The position numbers and the translations under genes were made by a program. Below, one piece after another: positions 42,754 to 51,838 of a stretch of DNA of 64,000 bases. This DNA is from Pseudomonas guariconensis (lineage in GTDB: Bacteria > Pseudomonadota > Gammaproteobacteria > Pseudomonadales > Pseudomonadaceae). The DNA is taken from contig NZ_JADLJL010000001.1 in NCBI RefSeq assembly GCF_015680235.1, positions 62,001-126,000 on the forward strand, written 5' to 3'. The first letter of the stretch is position 1. Each line of letters opens with the position of its first letter. Below the pieces are notes generated by a model, which was not told the origin of the DNA, ran no database searches, and saw only the letters and a list, made by a program, of their open reading frames with translations.

Positions 42754-43902
42754 ATGAGTGCAGTGATGAAAGATGCCGCGCCCGCCAAGACCCTGGTCAG
42801 CCTGCGCAACCTGAACAAGCACTACGGTGACTTCGCCGCCGTGGACAACATCAGCCTGGACATCCAGGACGGCGAGTTCCTGACCTTCCTCGGCTCCAGC
42901 GGCTCGGGCAAATCCACCACCCTGTCTATGCTGGCCGGCTTCGAGACGCCCAGCAGCGGCGAGATCCTGGTCGACGGCCAGTCGCTGGTCAAGGTGCCGC
43001 CGCACAAGCGCGACATCGGCATGGTGTTCCAGCGCTACTCGCTGTTCCCGCACCTGTCGGTACGCGACAACATCGCCTTCCCCCTGGCGATTCGCAAGCA
43101 CAGTGCCGCCGAGACTGCCAAGCGGGTCGATGCCATGCTCAAGCTGGTGCAGCTCGAGAAGTTCGCCCATCGCCGCCCCGCGCAGCTTTCCGGTGGCCAG
43201 CAACAGCGTGTGGCCATTGCCCGGGCGCTGGTGTACGAACCACGCATCCTGCTGATGGACGAACCCCTCGGCGCCCTGGACAAGAAATTGCGCGAAGACC
43301 TGCAGGACGAACTGCGCCAGTTGCACCGGCGCCTGGGCATCACCATCGTCTATGTGACCCACGACCAGGAAGAAGCCATGCGCCTGTCCCAGCGCATCGC
43401 GATCTTCAGCCATGGCAAGATCGTCGGCCTGGGCAGCGGCTATGACCTGTATCAGAACCCGCCGAATGCCTTCGTCGCCTCGTTCCTGGGCAACTCCAAC
43501 TTCCTTCGGGTCAAGGCCACCAGCAACGGCGCGGCCAGCTTCGAGGGGCAATCGTTGGCGATCCGTCTGACCACCGGGCTGACGGTCGGCCAGGACGCGT
43601 TGATCATGGTACGCCCGGAAAAGGCTTTGGCCCTGACGGCCGATCAGGCAGCGCGCGAGGCGTTGCCGGCGGGCTGGAACGAGGTCACGGCCAAGGTGGC
43701 CGAGGTGCTGTTCCTCGGCGAGAGCCAGACCTGCCATGTGGTGACCGCAGGTGGCACGGAACTGACCGTGAAGGCGCTGTCGGCGGCCGGAATGGCGATG
43801 CAGCATGGCGATAGCGTGAAAGTGCGTTGGGCGGTGGCCGATGCCTGCACCTATACCGAGTGGGCCGAGAGCGACCTGAGCAAGGCCGCCGGGGCGCATT
43901 GA
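42754..43902 (+). CDS. ABC importer ATPase (PotA-like)
   Basis: A 382-residue ATPase with Walker A GSSGSGKST (residues ~47-55), signature LSGGQQQR, Walker B RILLMDEPLGALD, switch His in YVTHDQEEAM, and a C-terminal TOBE domain (~280-380). Last gene of the four-gene importer operon, followed by a terminator at 43918. Confidence 0.9.
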   Translation: MSAVMKDAAPAKTLVSLRNLNKHYGDFAAVDNISLDIQDGEFLTFLGSSGSGKSTTLSMLAGFETPSSGEILVDGQSLVKVPPHKRDIGMVFQRYSLFPHLSVRDNIAFPLAIRKHSAAETAKRVDAMLKLVQLEKFAHRRPAQLSGGQQQRVAIARALVYEPRILLMDEPLGALDKKLREDLQDELRQLHRRLGITIVYVTHDQEEAMRLSQRIAIFSHGKIVGLGSGYDLYQNPPNAFVASFLGNSNFLRVKATSNGAASFEGQSLAIRLTTGLTVGQDALIMVRPEKALALTADQAAREALPAGWNEVTAKVAEVLFLGESQTCHVVTAGGTELTVKALSAAGMAMQHGDSVKVRWAVADACTYTEWAESDLSKAAGAH

Positions 43903-43917
43903 TCCTTTGCCATGCCT

Positions 43918-43940
43918 GGGGGCCGCTTTGCGGCCCTTTC
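43918..43940 (+). terminator. Intrinsic terminator after importer operon
   Basis: GGCCGC-TTT-GCGGCC hairpin (43921-43935) followed by CTTTC, the common Pseudomonas form. A REP-like inverted sequence (43985-44030) follows towards the convergent LysR gene. Confidence 0.65.
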
Positions 43941-44032
43941 GTAGCACCAGGCCGCTCCTCCAGCGAATGGTGCACACGGCTCCTGTAGGAGCGGCCTTGT
44001 GCCGAGAAAGGGCCGCAAAGCGGTCCCGGCTA

Positions 44033-44944
44033 TCACCCAGGCAACCGATACCGCTCGGCAAAATACTGCCGGAAGAACTCCACCGCCACCCGCACCTTGG
44101 CCGAGCCCGCCAGGGGTGTGGTGTACACCGCCCAGATATCCGCGACTTGCTGGTAACCCTCCAACACCTGCACCAAGCGTCCATCGGCGATGTTGTCGTG
44201 CACGTCCCACCATGAACGCAGCAAAATGCCCCGCCCATCCAGGCACCACTGGTGGGCCACCTCGCCATGGTTGCTCGACAGCGCTCCGGTCACCCGCACG
44301 CTCTCTTCGCCATCGGGCCCTTCCAGGTGCCACACGCCAAAGGGGTGGTCACGTTCCTTGATCACCAGGCAATCATGGCTGGCCAGATCCGCCAGGCTTT
44401 TCGGCGTACCGCGCCGTGCCAAGTACTGGGGGGCCGCGCACAGCACCCGACGGTTGCGTGCCAGGGGCTTGGCGATCAGGTTCGGGGCAATCACGTTGCC
44501 GACTCGGATGTCCAGGTCCACCCCTTCGGCGATCAGGTCCACCAGACGGTCGTGCACATCCAGGCGAATGTCCAGTTTCGGGTAGCGCGCGGCCAACTCC
44601 GACAGCGCCGGCGCCACGAAGCGCCGCCCCAGGCCCAGACTGCTGGCGATACGCAGTTGCCCCGCCGGTTCGCGCTGGCCGGCATTGAGGTCGTCGTCCA
44701 TGCGCTGCAGGGCTTCGAAGATCTGCTGCGCCCATTGGTACACCCGCTCCCCCTCCTCGCTCACCGTCACCCGTCGGGTGGTGCGGTGCAATAGGCGCAC
44801 GCCGAGGTTTTCCTCGAGCAGGCGGATACGCTTGCTGACGAAGGCCGCGGACATTCCGCGCTCGTCCGCCACTGCGGCGAAGCTGGCGCGGCGCGCCACT
44901 TGTAGGAAGATATCGAGGTCGTCCAGGTTCGGCAGATTATTCAC
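44033..44944 (-). CDS. LysR regulator, DmlR-like
   Basis: A 303-residue LysR protein: HTH LDDLDIFLQVARRASFAAVA and MSAAFVSKRIRLLEENLGVR, followed by an effector domain with FRQYFAERYRLPG at the end. It is divergent from the D-malate/tartrate dehydrogenase gene, as dmlR is from dmlA in E. coli, with 99 bases between starts. Likely activates dmlA, and perhaps more of the carnitine cluster. Confidence 0.85.
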   Translation of the reverse strand: MNNLPNLDDLDIFLQVARRASFAAVADERGMSAAFVSKRIRLLEENLGVRLLHRTTRRVTVSEEGERVYQWAQQIFEALQRMDDDLNAGQREPAGQLRIASSLGLGRRFVAPALSELAARYPKLDIRLDVHDRLVDLIAEGVDLDIRVGNVIAPNLIAKPLARNRRVLCAAPQYLARRGTPKSLADLASHDCLVIKERDHPFGVWHLEGPDGEESVRVTGALSSNHGEVAHQWCLDGRGILLRSWWDVHDNIADGRLVQVLEGYQQVADIWAVYTTPLAGSAKVRVAVEFFRQYFAERYRLPG

Positions 44945-45043
44945 GATTCGTGCACCAAGAATTGATGGATCGCCGGATTATCTCCGGAACGCGTCCTTAT
45001 AGCATGGCCTGCATCCGTTACCCAGAACAGCGAGTGCGCCCCC

Positions 45044-46135
45044 ATGAGCAAGACCTTCAAAATCGCCGCCATCCCCGGAGACGGCATCGGCAACGAAGTC
45101 CTCCCCGAAGGCATCCGCGTGGTCGAAGCGGCCGCGCGCAAGCATGGCCTGAACCTTGAAATCGAGTACTTCGAATGGGCCAGCTGCGACTACTACCTGG
45201 CCCACTGCAAGATGATGCCCGACGACTGGTTCGAGCAACTCAAAGGCTTCGACGCCCTGTACTTCGGCGCTGTCGGCTGGCCGGACAAGGTACCTGACCA
45301 TATTTCCCTGTGGGGCTCGCTGCTCAAGTTCCGTCGCGACTTCGACCAGTACGTGAACATCCGCCCAGTTCGCCTGTTCCCCGGCGTACCCTGCCCGCTG
45401 GCCGGCAAGGCCCCTGGCGACATCGACTTCGTGGTGATCCGCGAAAACACCGAGGGCGAGTACTCGTCCCTGGGCGGTCGCATGTTCGAAAACACCGAGA
45501 ACGAGTTCGTGCTGCAGGAGTCGGTATTCACCCGTCGCGGCGTCGACCGCATCCTCAAGTACGCCTTCGACGTGGCCCAGACCCGCGAGCGCAAGCACGT
45601 GACCTCGGCGACCAAATCCAATGGTATGGCCGTGAGCATGCCCTACTGGGACGAGCGCACCGCCGCGATGGCCGCACACTACCCAGAGATCAGCTGGGAC
45701 AAGCAGCACATCGATATCCTCTGCGCCCGCTTCGTGCTGCAACCGGAGCGCTTCGATGTGGTAGTCGCCTCCAACCTGTTCGGCGACATCCTCTCCGACC
45801 TGGGCCCTGCCTGCGCCGGCACCATCGGCATCGCGCCGTCGGCCAACCTCAACCCTGAGCGCACGTTCCCATCGCTGTTCGAACCGGTCCATGGTTCGGC
45901 ACCGGATATCTATGGCAAGAACATCGCCAACCCGATCGCCATGATCTGGTCCGGCGCACTGATGCTCGAGTTCCTCGGCAAGGACGGCGACGACGCCCGC
46001 TACCAGGCCGCCCACGACGACATCCTCAAGGCCATCGAGACGGTCATCGCCAACGGCGACACCACCCGCGACATGGGTGGCAGCCGTTCCACCCAGGAAG
46101 TGGGCAAGGCCATCGCCGAGCTGCTGGGCGCTTAA
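45044..46135 (+). CDS. dmlA: Tartrate dehydrogenase/decarboxylase, D-malate dehydrogenase
   Basis: A 363-residue beta-decarboxylating dehydrogenase of the isopropylmalate/isocitrate family, matching P. putida tartrate dehydrogenase and E. coli DmlA. It oxidises D-malate to pyruvate and CO2, and also acts on tartrate. Motifs: IPGDGIGNEVLPEG at residues ~8-21, FVVIRENTEGEYSSLGGR at ~130-147, SNLFGDILSDLGPACAGTIG. Here it stands before a carnitine transporter and oxygenase. Carnitine cleavage yields malic semialdehyde, and oxidation would give malate for this enzyme, so D-malate is the likely physiological substrate. Confidence 0.9.
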   Translation: MSKTFKIAAIPGDGIGNEVLPEGIRVVEAAARKHGLNLEIEYFEWASCDYYLAHCKMMPDDWFEQLKGFDALYFGAVGWPDKVPDHISLWGSLLKFRRDFDQYVNIRPVRLFPGVPCPLAGKAPGDIDFVVIRENTEGEYSSLGGRMFENTENEFVLQESVFTRRGVDRILKYAFDVAQTRERKHVTSATKSNGMAVSMPYWDERTAAMAAHYPEISWDKQHIDILCARFVLQPERFDVVVASNLFGDILSDLGPACAGTIGIAPSANLNPERTFPSLFEPVHGSAPDIYGKNIANPIAMIWSGALMLEFLGKDGDDARYQAAHDDILKAIETVIANGDTTRDMGGSRSTQEVGKAIAELLGA

Positions 46136-46151
46136 TCGATAAACCTGAGCC

Positions 46152-46175
46152 GACTGTCAGGATTGTCTGACAGTC
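46152..46175. terminator. Hairpin between dmlA and the BCCT gene
   Basis: GACTGTCAG (46152-46160), loop GATTGT, CTGACAGTC (46167-46175). A perfect 9-bp stem without a T run; either a weak terminator of dmlA or a protein-binding site. Confidence 0.4.
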
Positions 46176-46209
46176 GACTTGCAGTACGTAACAATTCAAT
46201 GCACACTTC

Positions 46210-46244
46210 GTTAACCAAAAGATATGCGTAAACTTTAGGTTAAC
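46210..46244. promoter_or_regulatory. GTTAACC-type box upstream of BCCT gene
   Basis: GTTAACC-N3-AGATA-N-GCGT-N-AAC (46210-46233), followed by GGTTAAC (46238-46244). The first 24 bases match the box before cntA (48045-48068) at 20 positions. Probably the binding site of the regulator of carnitine uptake and cleavage. Confidence 0.55.
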
Positions 46245-46318
46245 AATCGAGGAAAAAAGCTATACCTGACAAGGATTTCCCAAGCGCTTAGCATTCCAAA
46301 CGCTCCAGGAGACAATTG

Positions 46319-47917
46319 ATGTCCCACAAGAATAAAAAGATTGATGTATTCCTGATCACCGTGAGCCTGATCGCCGTCTTGCTCACTGTTATCGGCCTTG
46401 CGCTGTTCCCTGCCGAGGCAGAGAGCATGGCCAACCAGCTGTTCGAACTGTCCACCCGCACCTTCGGCACCAGCGTTCAGGTGTTGGTCTTCGGTAGCTC
46501 CCTGGCCGTGCTGTACCTGGCGTTCAGCAAGTACGGCAATATCCGCCTGGGTGCAGGCAAGCCCGAGTACTCCACCGCGACCTGGGTGTTCATGTTCATC
46601 TGCGCTGGCATGGGTTCCTCGACCCTGTACTGGGGCGTCATGGAATGGGCCTACTACTACCAGACGCCCGGCCTGAACATCGCACCGATGTCGGCCCAGG
46701 CACTGGAATACAGCGTCAGCTACTCCTTCTTCCACTGGGGCATCAGCGCCTGGTCGATCTATGCCCTGGCATCCCTGGCCATGGCCTACCACTTCCACGT
46801 ACGCAAGAAGAGCGGCCTGAACCTGGCCTCGATCATCGAAGCGGTCACCGGCTTCAAGGCCACCGGCCCCGTCGGCCGCACCGTGGACCTGATCTTCCTG
46901 CTGACCATGATGGGCGCGCTGACCGTTTCCCTGGCCCTGACCGCCTCGACCCTGACCCGCGGCCTGACGGACCTTGCCGGCACCCCCAACACCTTCACCG
47001 TGCAATTGATGGTGATCGGTGCGGTGGCGCTGTTGTTCTCGCTCAGTTCCTACATCGGCATCGACGGCGGCCTGCAACGCCTGTCGAAGATGGTCTGCGT
47101 CGGCGCCCTGCTGTTCGCCGTGGTGGTGTTGCTGGTCGGCCCGACCCAGTTCACCGTCAACAACACCGCCAACGCCATTGGCCTGATGATCCAGCAGTAC
47201 GTACACATGAGCCTGTTCACCGACCCTGCTGGCGATGGCGCCTTCACCCGCAACTGGACCGTGTTCTACTGGCTGTGGTGGGTGTCCTATGCACCGGGCG
47301 TGGCCATGTTCGTCGCCCGAGTGTCGCGCGGCCGGCAAATCAAGGAAGTGGTGTTCGCCCTGCTGATGGGTGGCAGCTTTGGATGCTGGTTCTTCTTCGG
47401 TGCTCTGGAAAGCTACAGCATGCACCAGTTCATCAACGGCCAGATCGACGTGCCGAAGCTGCTCAGCACCGTCGGTGGCGAAGCGGCGGTGACCGACCTG
47501 CTGCTGGCCCTGCCATGGGGCACGCTGTTCCTGGCGGTGTACTTGTTCATCATGGCGGTGTTCTGCGCCTCGCACATGGACGCTGCGGCCTATGCCGTGG
47601 CGGCCACCAGCACCCGTAACTTGCGCGAAGGCGAGGACCCGAGCCCGACCCTGCGTCTGTTCTGGTGCATCGTGCTGACCCTGGTGCCGCTGGCCATGCT
47701 GTTCGCCAAGGCATCGCTGTCGACCATGAAGACCGCCGTGGTGCTGACCGCCATTCCATTCATGCTGATCCTGCTGGTGAAGATCTACGGCTTCTTCAAG
47801 TGGCTGGCCGCCGATTACGGCCAGGTTCCGGCCTACCGGATCGAGGAAGAGGCTGCGCGCCTGGCTGGCGAGGAACCCGTCGAGCAAGCACCGCGAAGCG
47901 CGGCTGCCGTGCACTGA
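46319..47917 (+). CDS. BCCT-family betaine/carnitine transporter (YeaV-like)
   Basis: A 532-residue, twelve-helix betaine-carnitine-choline transporter. Characteristic segments: [20 protein letters not shown] at ~101-120, the Trp-rich [20 protein letters not shown], and [23 protein letters not shown] at 46319 has AGGAGA 6 bases upstream. Corresponds to E. coli yeaV, between dmlA and yeaW. Carnitine is the most likely substrate, gamma-butyrobetaine or another quaternary amine being alternatives. Confidence 0.88.
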   Translation: MSHKNKKIDVFLITVSLIAVLLTVIGLALFPAEAESMANQLFELSTRTFGTSVQVLVFGSSLAVLYLAFSKYGNIRLGAGKPEYSTATWVFMFICAGMGSSTLYWGVMEWAYYYQTPGLNIAPMSAQALEYSVSYSFFHWGISAWSIYALASLAMAYHFHVRKKSGLNLASIIEAVTGFKATGPVGRTVDLIFLLTMMGALTVSLALTASTLTRGLTDLAGTPNTFTVQLMVIGAVALLFSLSSYIGIDGGLQRLSKMVCVGALLFAVVVLLVGPTQFTVNNTANAIGLMIQQYVHMSLFTDPAGDGAFTRNWTVFYWLWWVSYAPGVAMFVARVSRGRQIKEVVFALLMGGSFGCWFFFGALESYSMHQFINGQIDVPKLLSTVGGEAAVTDLLLALPWGTLFLAVYLFIMAVFCASHMDAAAYAVAATSTRNLREGEDPSPTLRLFWCIVLTLVPLAMLFAKASLSTMKTAVVLTAIPFMLILLVKIYGFFKWLAADYGQVPAYRIEEEAARLAGEEPVEQAPRSAAAVH

Positions 47918-47961
47918 GTTGGGACTGCACTGCCCTGTGAAGGTCAGTGCAGGTAGCGCGG

Positions 47962-47981
47962 GGACCGCTTGGCGGTCCTTT
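47962..47981 (+). terminator. Intrinsic terminator after BCCT gene
   Basis: GGACCGC-TTG-GCGGTCC hairpin (47962-47978) followed by TTT; a REP-like GGCCGCTCCTACAG follows. Confidence 0.65.
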
Positions 47982-48044
47982 CGCGGCACAAGGCCGCTCC
48001 TACAGAAGAGCGGCTGAACCAAGGCAAATTTTTTTGCCCACCCT

Positions 48045-48068
48045 GTTAACCCATAGATACGCGTTAAC
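48045..48068. promoter_or_regulatory. GTTAACC-type box upstream of cntA
   Basis: GTTAACC-N3-AGATA-C-GCGT-T-AAC, equivalent to GTTAAC-N12-GTTAAC, 26 bases before the cntA start. Very similar to the box in front of the transporter gene. Confidence 0.55.
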
Positions 48069-48093
48069 CAATAAGTAAAACCGAGATAGAGCC

Positions 48094-49212
48094 ATGAACG
48101 ATTTCAAACGCCTGCCCGCCGATTTCTGCGCCAACCCTGAAGTAGCCTTCACCATTCCGGCCAATTTCTACACCCAGGCCGCGGTGTTCGAGCACGAGAA
48201 GGAAGCGATCTTCGCCAAGAGCTGGATCTGCGTCGGTCACCGCAGTGAAGTCGCCGAGAAGAACGCCTACATCACCCGTGAGGTGATCGGCGAGAGCATC
48301 ATCGTCGTACGCGGCCGCGACGACGTGCTGCGGGCCTTCTACAACGTCTGCCCGCACCGTGGCCACCAACTGCTCGAAGGCAGCGGCAAGGCCAAGAATG
48401 TGATCACCTGCCCGTACCACGCCTGGACCTTCAAGCTCGACGGCGAGCTGGCCCACGCCCGCAACTGCGAGAACGTGGCCGGCTTCGACAAGGAAAACTC
48501 CACCCTGGTGCAACTGCGCGTCGAAGAGTACGCAGGCTTCATCTTCATCAACATGGACATGGAGGCCGGCAGCGTCGAAGACCAGCTGCCAGGCCTGCAG
48601 AAGCGTATGCGCGAAGCCTGCGGCGTGATCGACGACCTGCATCTGGCCGCACGTTTCGTCAGCGATACTCCGGCCAACTGGAAGTCGATCGTCGACAACT
48701 ACCTGGAGTGCTACCACTGCGCCCCGGCCCACCCAGGCTTCTCCGACTCCGTGGACGTCGGCCAGTACAACCACAGCCTGCATGGCAACTGGACCCTGCA
48801 GTACGGCCTGGCCAAGCCTTCGGAGCAGTCGTTCAAGTTCGACGAATCGGTCAAGGACCCCTCCTTCGCCGGCTTCTGGGCCTGGCCGTGCACCATGTTC
48901 AACGTGCCGCCGGGAGCGAACTTCATGACCGTGATCTATGAGTTCCCGGTCGATGCCGAAACCACCCTGCAGCATTACGACATCTACTTCCTGAACAAGG
49001 ACCTCACCGAAGAGCAGCTCAAGCTCATCGACTGGTACCGCGAAGTGTTCCGCCCAGAAGACCTGCGCCTGGTGGAAAGCGTGCAGAAGGGCCTGAAGTC
49101 CCGCGGCTACCGCGGCCAAGGCCGGATCATGGTCGACCAGCAGCGCAGCGGCGTGAGCGAACACGGCATCGCCCACTTCCACAACCTGATCGCCGTCGCC
49201 CACCTGGACTGA
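48094..49212 (+). CDS. cntA: Carnitine monooxygenase oxygenase subunit (CntA/YeaW)
   Basis: A 372-residue Rieske oxygenase that cleaves carnitine to trimethylamine and malic semialdehyde. Rieske ligands C86, H88 (CPHRGH) and C106, H109 (CPYHAW); mononuclear iron ligands H208 and H213 in ECYHCAPAHP. The bridging residue is Glu (E205) instead of the usual Asp, a hallmark of CntA/YeaW. The whole length runs collinear with E. coli YeaW, including LRLVESVQKGLKSRGYRGQG near the end. Together with CntB (50772) it forms the complete enzyme. Gamma-butyrobetaine or betaine may also be substrates. Confidence 0.92.
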   Translation: MNDFKRLPADFCANPEVAFTIPANFYTQAAVFEHEKEAIFAKSWICVGHRSEVAEKNAYITREVIGESIIVVRGRDDVLRAFYNVCPHRGHQLLEGSGKAKNVITCPYHAWTFKLDGELAHARNCENVAGFDKENSTLVQLRVEEYAGFIFINMDMEAGSVEDQLPGLQKRMREACGVIDDLHLAARFVSDTPANWKSIVDNYLECYHCAPAHPGFSDSVDVGQYNHSLHGNWTLQYGLAKPSEQSFKFDESVKDPSFAGFWAWPCTMFNVPPGANFMTVIYEFPVDAETTLQHYDIYFLNKDLTEEQLKLIDWYREVFRPEDLRLVESVQKGLKSRGYRGQGRIMVDQQRSGVSEHGIAHFHNLIAVAHLD

Positions 49213-49260
49213 TGCACCCGGCCGCCGGCCCAGCGGTCGGCGGCCTTCGGAGAACCTTGC

Positions 49261-50709
49261 GTGAAACTTCAAGACAACAAGCTGTTCCGCCAGCAGGCCT
49301 ACATCGCCGGTCGCTGGTGCGATGCCGACGGCCGGCAGACCTTGGCGGTCAACGACCCGGCCAGCGGCGAGCTGCTCGGCCATGTACCGCTGATGGGCGC
49401 CGCCGAGGCCGTGCGCGCCATCGAAGCAGCCGAGACGGCCCTGGCTGACTGGCGTGGACGTACGGCCAAAGAGCGGGCGAACATCCTGCGCCGCTGGTTC
49501 GAACTGCTGCTCGAGCACGAGCACGACCTGGCCCAGCTGATGACCCGTGAACAGGGCAAGCCCCTGCACGAGGCCTTGGGCGAAATCCGCTACGCCGCCT
49601 CCTTCGTCGAATGGTTCGCCGAAGAAGGCAAGCGCGTCTACGGTGACGTGATCCCAAGCCCGGCCAACGACAAGCGCCTGCTGGTGATCAAGCAAGGCAT
49701 CGGCGTCTGCACCGCGATCACCCCGTGGAACTTCCCGGCGGCGATGATCACCCGCAAGGTCGCCCCGGCCCTGGCCGCTGGCTGCACCATCGTGGTCAAG
49801 CCGGCCAACGAAACCCCGTTCAGCGCCCTGGCACTGGTCGAACTCGCTGAGCGCGCGGGCGTCCCGGCCGGCGTGTTCAGCGTGGTCACCGGCGATGCCC
49901 CGGCCATCGGCGCCCAGTTCACCGGCCACCCGAGCGTGCGCAAGCTCAGCTTCACCGGTTCCACCCCGGTAGGCCGCCTGCTCATGGGCCAATGCGCCGA
50001 AACCATCAAGAAAGTCAGCCTGGAGCTGGGTGGCAACGCGCCGTTCATCGTCTTCGACGATGCCGACATCGACGCCGCGGTCGACGGTGCGCTGATCGCC
50101 AAGTACCGCAACGCCGGGCAGACCTGCGTGTGCGTCAACCGTTTCTATGTGCACGACAGCGTCCACGAGCGATTCGCGCAGCGTTTCGTCGAGCGCGTGC
50201 GCGCCCTGACGGTCGGCCACGGCCATGCCGAAGGCACGCAGATCGGCCCGCTGATCAGCGACAAGGCCGTGGCCAAGGTGCGCAGCCTGATCGACGACGC
50301 CACCGGTAAAGGCGCCAGCGTGCTGCTCGGTGGCAAGGCCCACGCACTGGGAGGGCAATTCTTCGAGCCGACCGTGCTCGCCGACATCGCCCCTGGCATG
50401 GAGTTGTTGCAGGAAGAAATCTTCGGCCCGGTGGCCGCATTGGTGCGCTTCACCACCGATGACGAAGTGATCGCGCTGGCCAACGCCACCCAGTACGGCC
50501 TGGCGGCGTATTTCTACAGCCGCGACCTGGCCCGCGTGTTCCGCGTGGCCGAGCGCCTGGAGTACGGCATGGTCGGCATCAATACCGGGCTGATCTCCAA
50601 CGAGGTCGCACCGTTCGGTGGCGTCAAGCAATCGGGCCTGGGCCGCGAAGGCTCCAAGTATGGCATCGAGGACTATCTGGAAATCAAGTACTTGTGCCTC
50701 GCCGTTTGA
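49261..50709 (+). CDS. NAD(P)-dependent semialdehyde dehydrogenase (GabD-like), probable malic semialdehyde dehydrogenase
   Basis: A 482-residue ALDH of the succinate-semialdehyde dehydrogenase group: PWNFPAAMITRKVAPALAAG, the catalytic Glu in LELGGNAPFIVF, the catalytic Cys in YRNAGQTCVCVNRF, and the GabD-type FGGVKQSGLGREGSKYG tail. GTG start at 49261 with GGAGAA upstream. It sits between cntA and cntB, so its likely substrate is malic semialdehyde, the product of carnitine cleavage, giving malate for DmlA. E. coli lacks this gene in the yeaUVWX cluster. Confidence 0.85.
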   Translation: MKLQDNKLFRQQAYIAGRWCDADGRQTLAVNDPASGELLGHVPLMGAAEAVRAIEAAETALADWRGRTAKERANILRRWFELLLEHEHDLAQLMTREQGKPLHEALGEIRYAASFVEWFAEEGKRVYGDVIPSPANDKRLLVIKQGIGVCTAITPWNFPAAMITRKVAPALAAGCTIVVKPANETPFSALALVELAERAGVPAGVFSVVTGDAPAIGAQFTGHPSVRKLSFTGSTPVGRLLMGQCAETIKKVSLELGGNAPFIVFDDADIDAAVDGALIAKYRNAGQTCVCVNRFYVHDSVHERFAQRFVERVRALTVGHGHAEGTQIGPLISDKAVAKVRSLIDDATGKGASVLLGGKAHALGGQFFEPTVLADIAPGMELLQEEIFGPVAALVRFTTDDEVIALANATQYGLAAYFYSRDLARVFRVAERLEYGMVGINTGLISNEVAPFGGVKQSGLGREGSKYGIEDYLEIKYLCLAV

Positions 50710-50771
50710 GCAGGCCAGTATCCGTGCCACGCGGCAGGGCCTGCCGCGTGTGCTGCAAGTCGAGGTGAACC

Positions 50772-51746
50772 ATGGCCAAGCAATACGAAATGTTCAAGGT
50801 GCGAGTCACCGACGTGGAACAGGCCACGCCGCTGATCAAGCGCTTCACCCTGGCCCGCGAAGACGGCGCCGCCCTGCCCGCCTTCACCGGCGGCAGCCAC
50901 GTCATCGTGCAGATGCAGTCGGCCTGCGGCAACCGGTTCAGCAACGCCTACTCGTTGATGAGCGACCCGCGTGACCTCTCCCACTACCAGATCGGCGTGC
51001 GCCTGGAAGAGCAGTCCAAGGGCGGTTCGGCGTTCATGCACAACCAGGTCGAGGTGGGCAGCGAACTGACCATCTCCACCCCCAACAACCTGTTCGCCCT
51101 CGACCCTGCGGCTGGCCGCCATGTGCTGATCGCCGGCGGCATCGGCATCACCCCGTTCCTGGCTCAGTTGCACGAGCTCGAAGGCAGCGGTACCCCCTAC
51201 GAACTGCACTACGCCTTCCGTGCGCCGGAACATGGCGCCTTCCAGGGTGATCTGGAAAGCGGGCCCCATGCACAAAGCACCCGCTTCTACATCGACAGCC
51301 TGGACCGCAAGCTGGACCTGACCGGCCTGTGCGCGGGCCTGGCCGATGACGCACACCTTTACGTGTGCGGGCCCAAGCCGCTGATCGATGCGGTGATCGC
51401 CACTGCCGCCGCTGCAGGCATTCACGACTCACGCGTGCACTGGGAGCAGTTCGCCGCCGCCGCGCCTGCCGCAGGTGCCGCGTTCACCGTGGTGCTGGCC
51501 AAGTCCGGTACCGAGCTTGAGGTCGAGGAAGGCATGACCATCCTCCAGGCCATCGAGAAAGCCAAGGCGGCCAAGGTCGAATGCCTGTGCCGCGAAGGCG
51601 TGTGCGGCACCTGCGAGACCGCCATTCTCGAAGGCGAGGCCGAGCATTTCGACCAGTACCTGAGCGACGAGGAGAAAGCCTCGCAGCAAACCATGATGCT
51701 GTGCGTGTCCCGCGCCCGCAGCGCCCGCCTGGTGCTGGACCTGTAA
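50772..51746 (+). CDS. cntB: Carnitine monooxygenase reductase subunit (CntB/YeaX)
   Basis: A 324-residue phthalate-dioxygenase-reductase-type protein. An N-terminal flavin domain (residues ~1-100, NRFSNAYSLMSDP) is followed by an NAD(H) domain (HVLIAGGIGITPFLAQL; YVCGPKPLID) and a C-terminal plant-type [2Fe-2S] domain with CREGVCGTCETAI and a later Cys in MLCVSRARS. It passes electrons from NAD(P)H to CntA. ATG has GAGGTGA upstream; 62 bases after the dehydrogenase gene. Confidence 0.9.
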   Translation: MAKQYEMFKVRVTDVEQATPLIKRFTLAREDGAALPAFTGGSHVIVQMQSACGNRFSNAYSLMSDPRDLSHYQIGVRLEEQSKGGSAFMHNQVEVGSELTISTPNNLFALDPAAGRHVLIAGGIGITPFLAQLHELEGSGTPYELHYAFRAPEHGAFQGDLESGPHAQSTRFYIDSLDRKLDLTGLCAGLADDAHLYVCGPKPLIDAVIATAAAAGIHDSRVHWEQFAAAAPAAGAAFTVVLAKSGTELEVEEGMTILQAIEKAKAAKVECLCREGVCGTCETAILEGEAEHFDQYLSDEEKASQQTMMLCVSRARSARLVLDL

Positions 51747-51838
51747 CACCCAGTGCGCCGGTGCTCGCCTGCGGGCCGGCACCGCGCGCAGTGGTCTAGG
51801 CTGTACCTCTTGACCACAAGGAAAAGAGGCCCAAGCCC

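Noticed and set aside
44945..45043. Specific LysR operator between the DmlR-like gene and dmlA
   Set aside because: Short inverted CCGG and AT-rich pieces are present but no convincing T-N11-A palindrome stood out.
48064..50730. 888-codon minus-strand frame opposite cntA and the ALDH gene
   Set aside because: Extremely biased to Gly, Val, His, Asp and Gln, with no conserved domain; both plus-strand genes are unambiguous.
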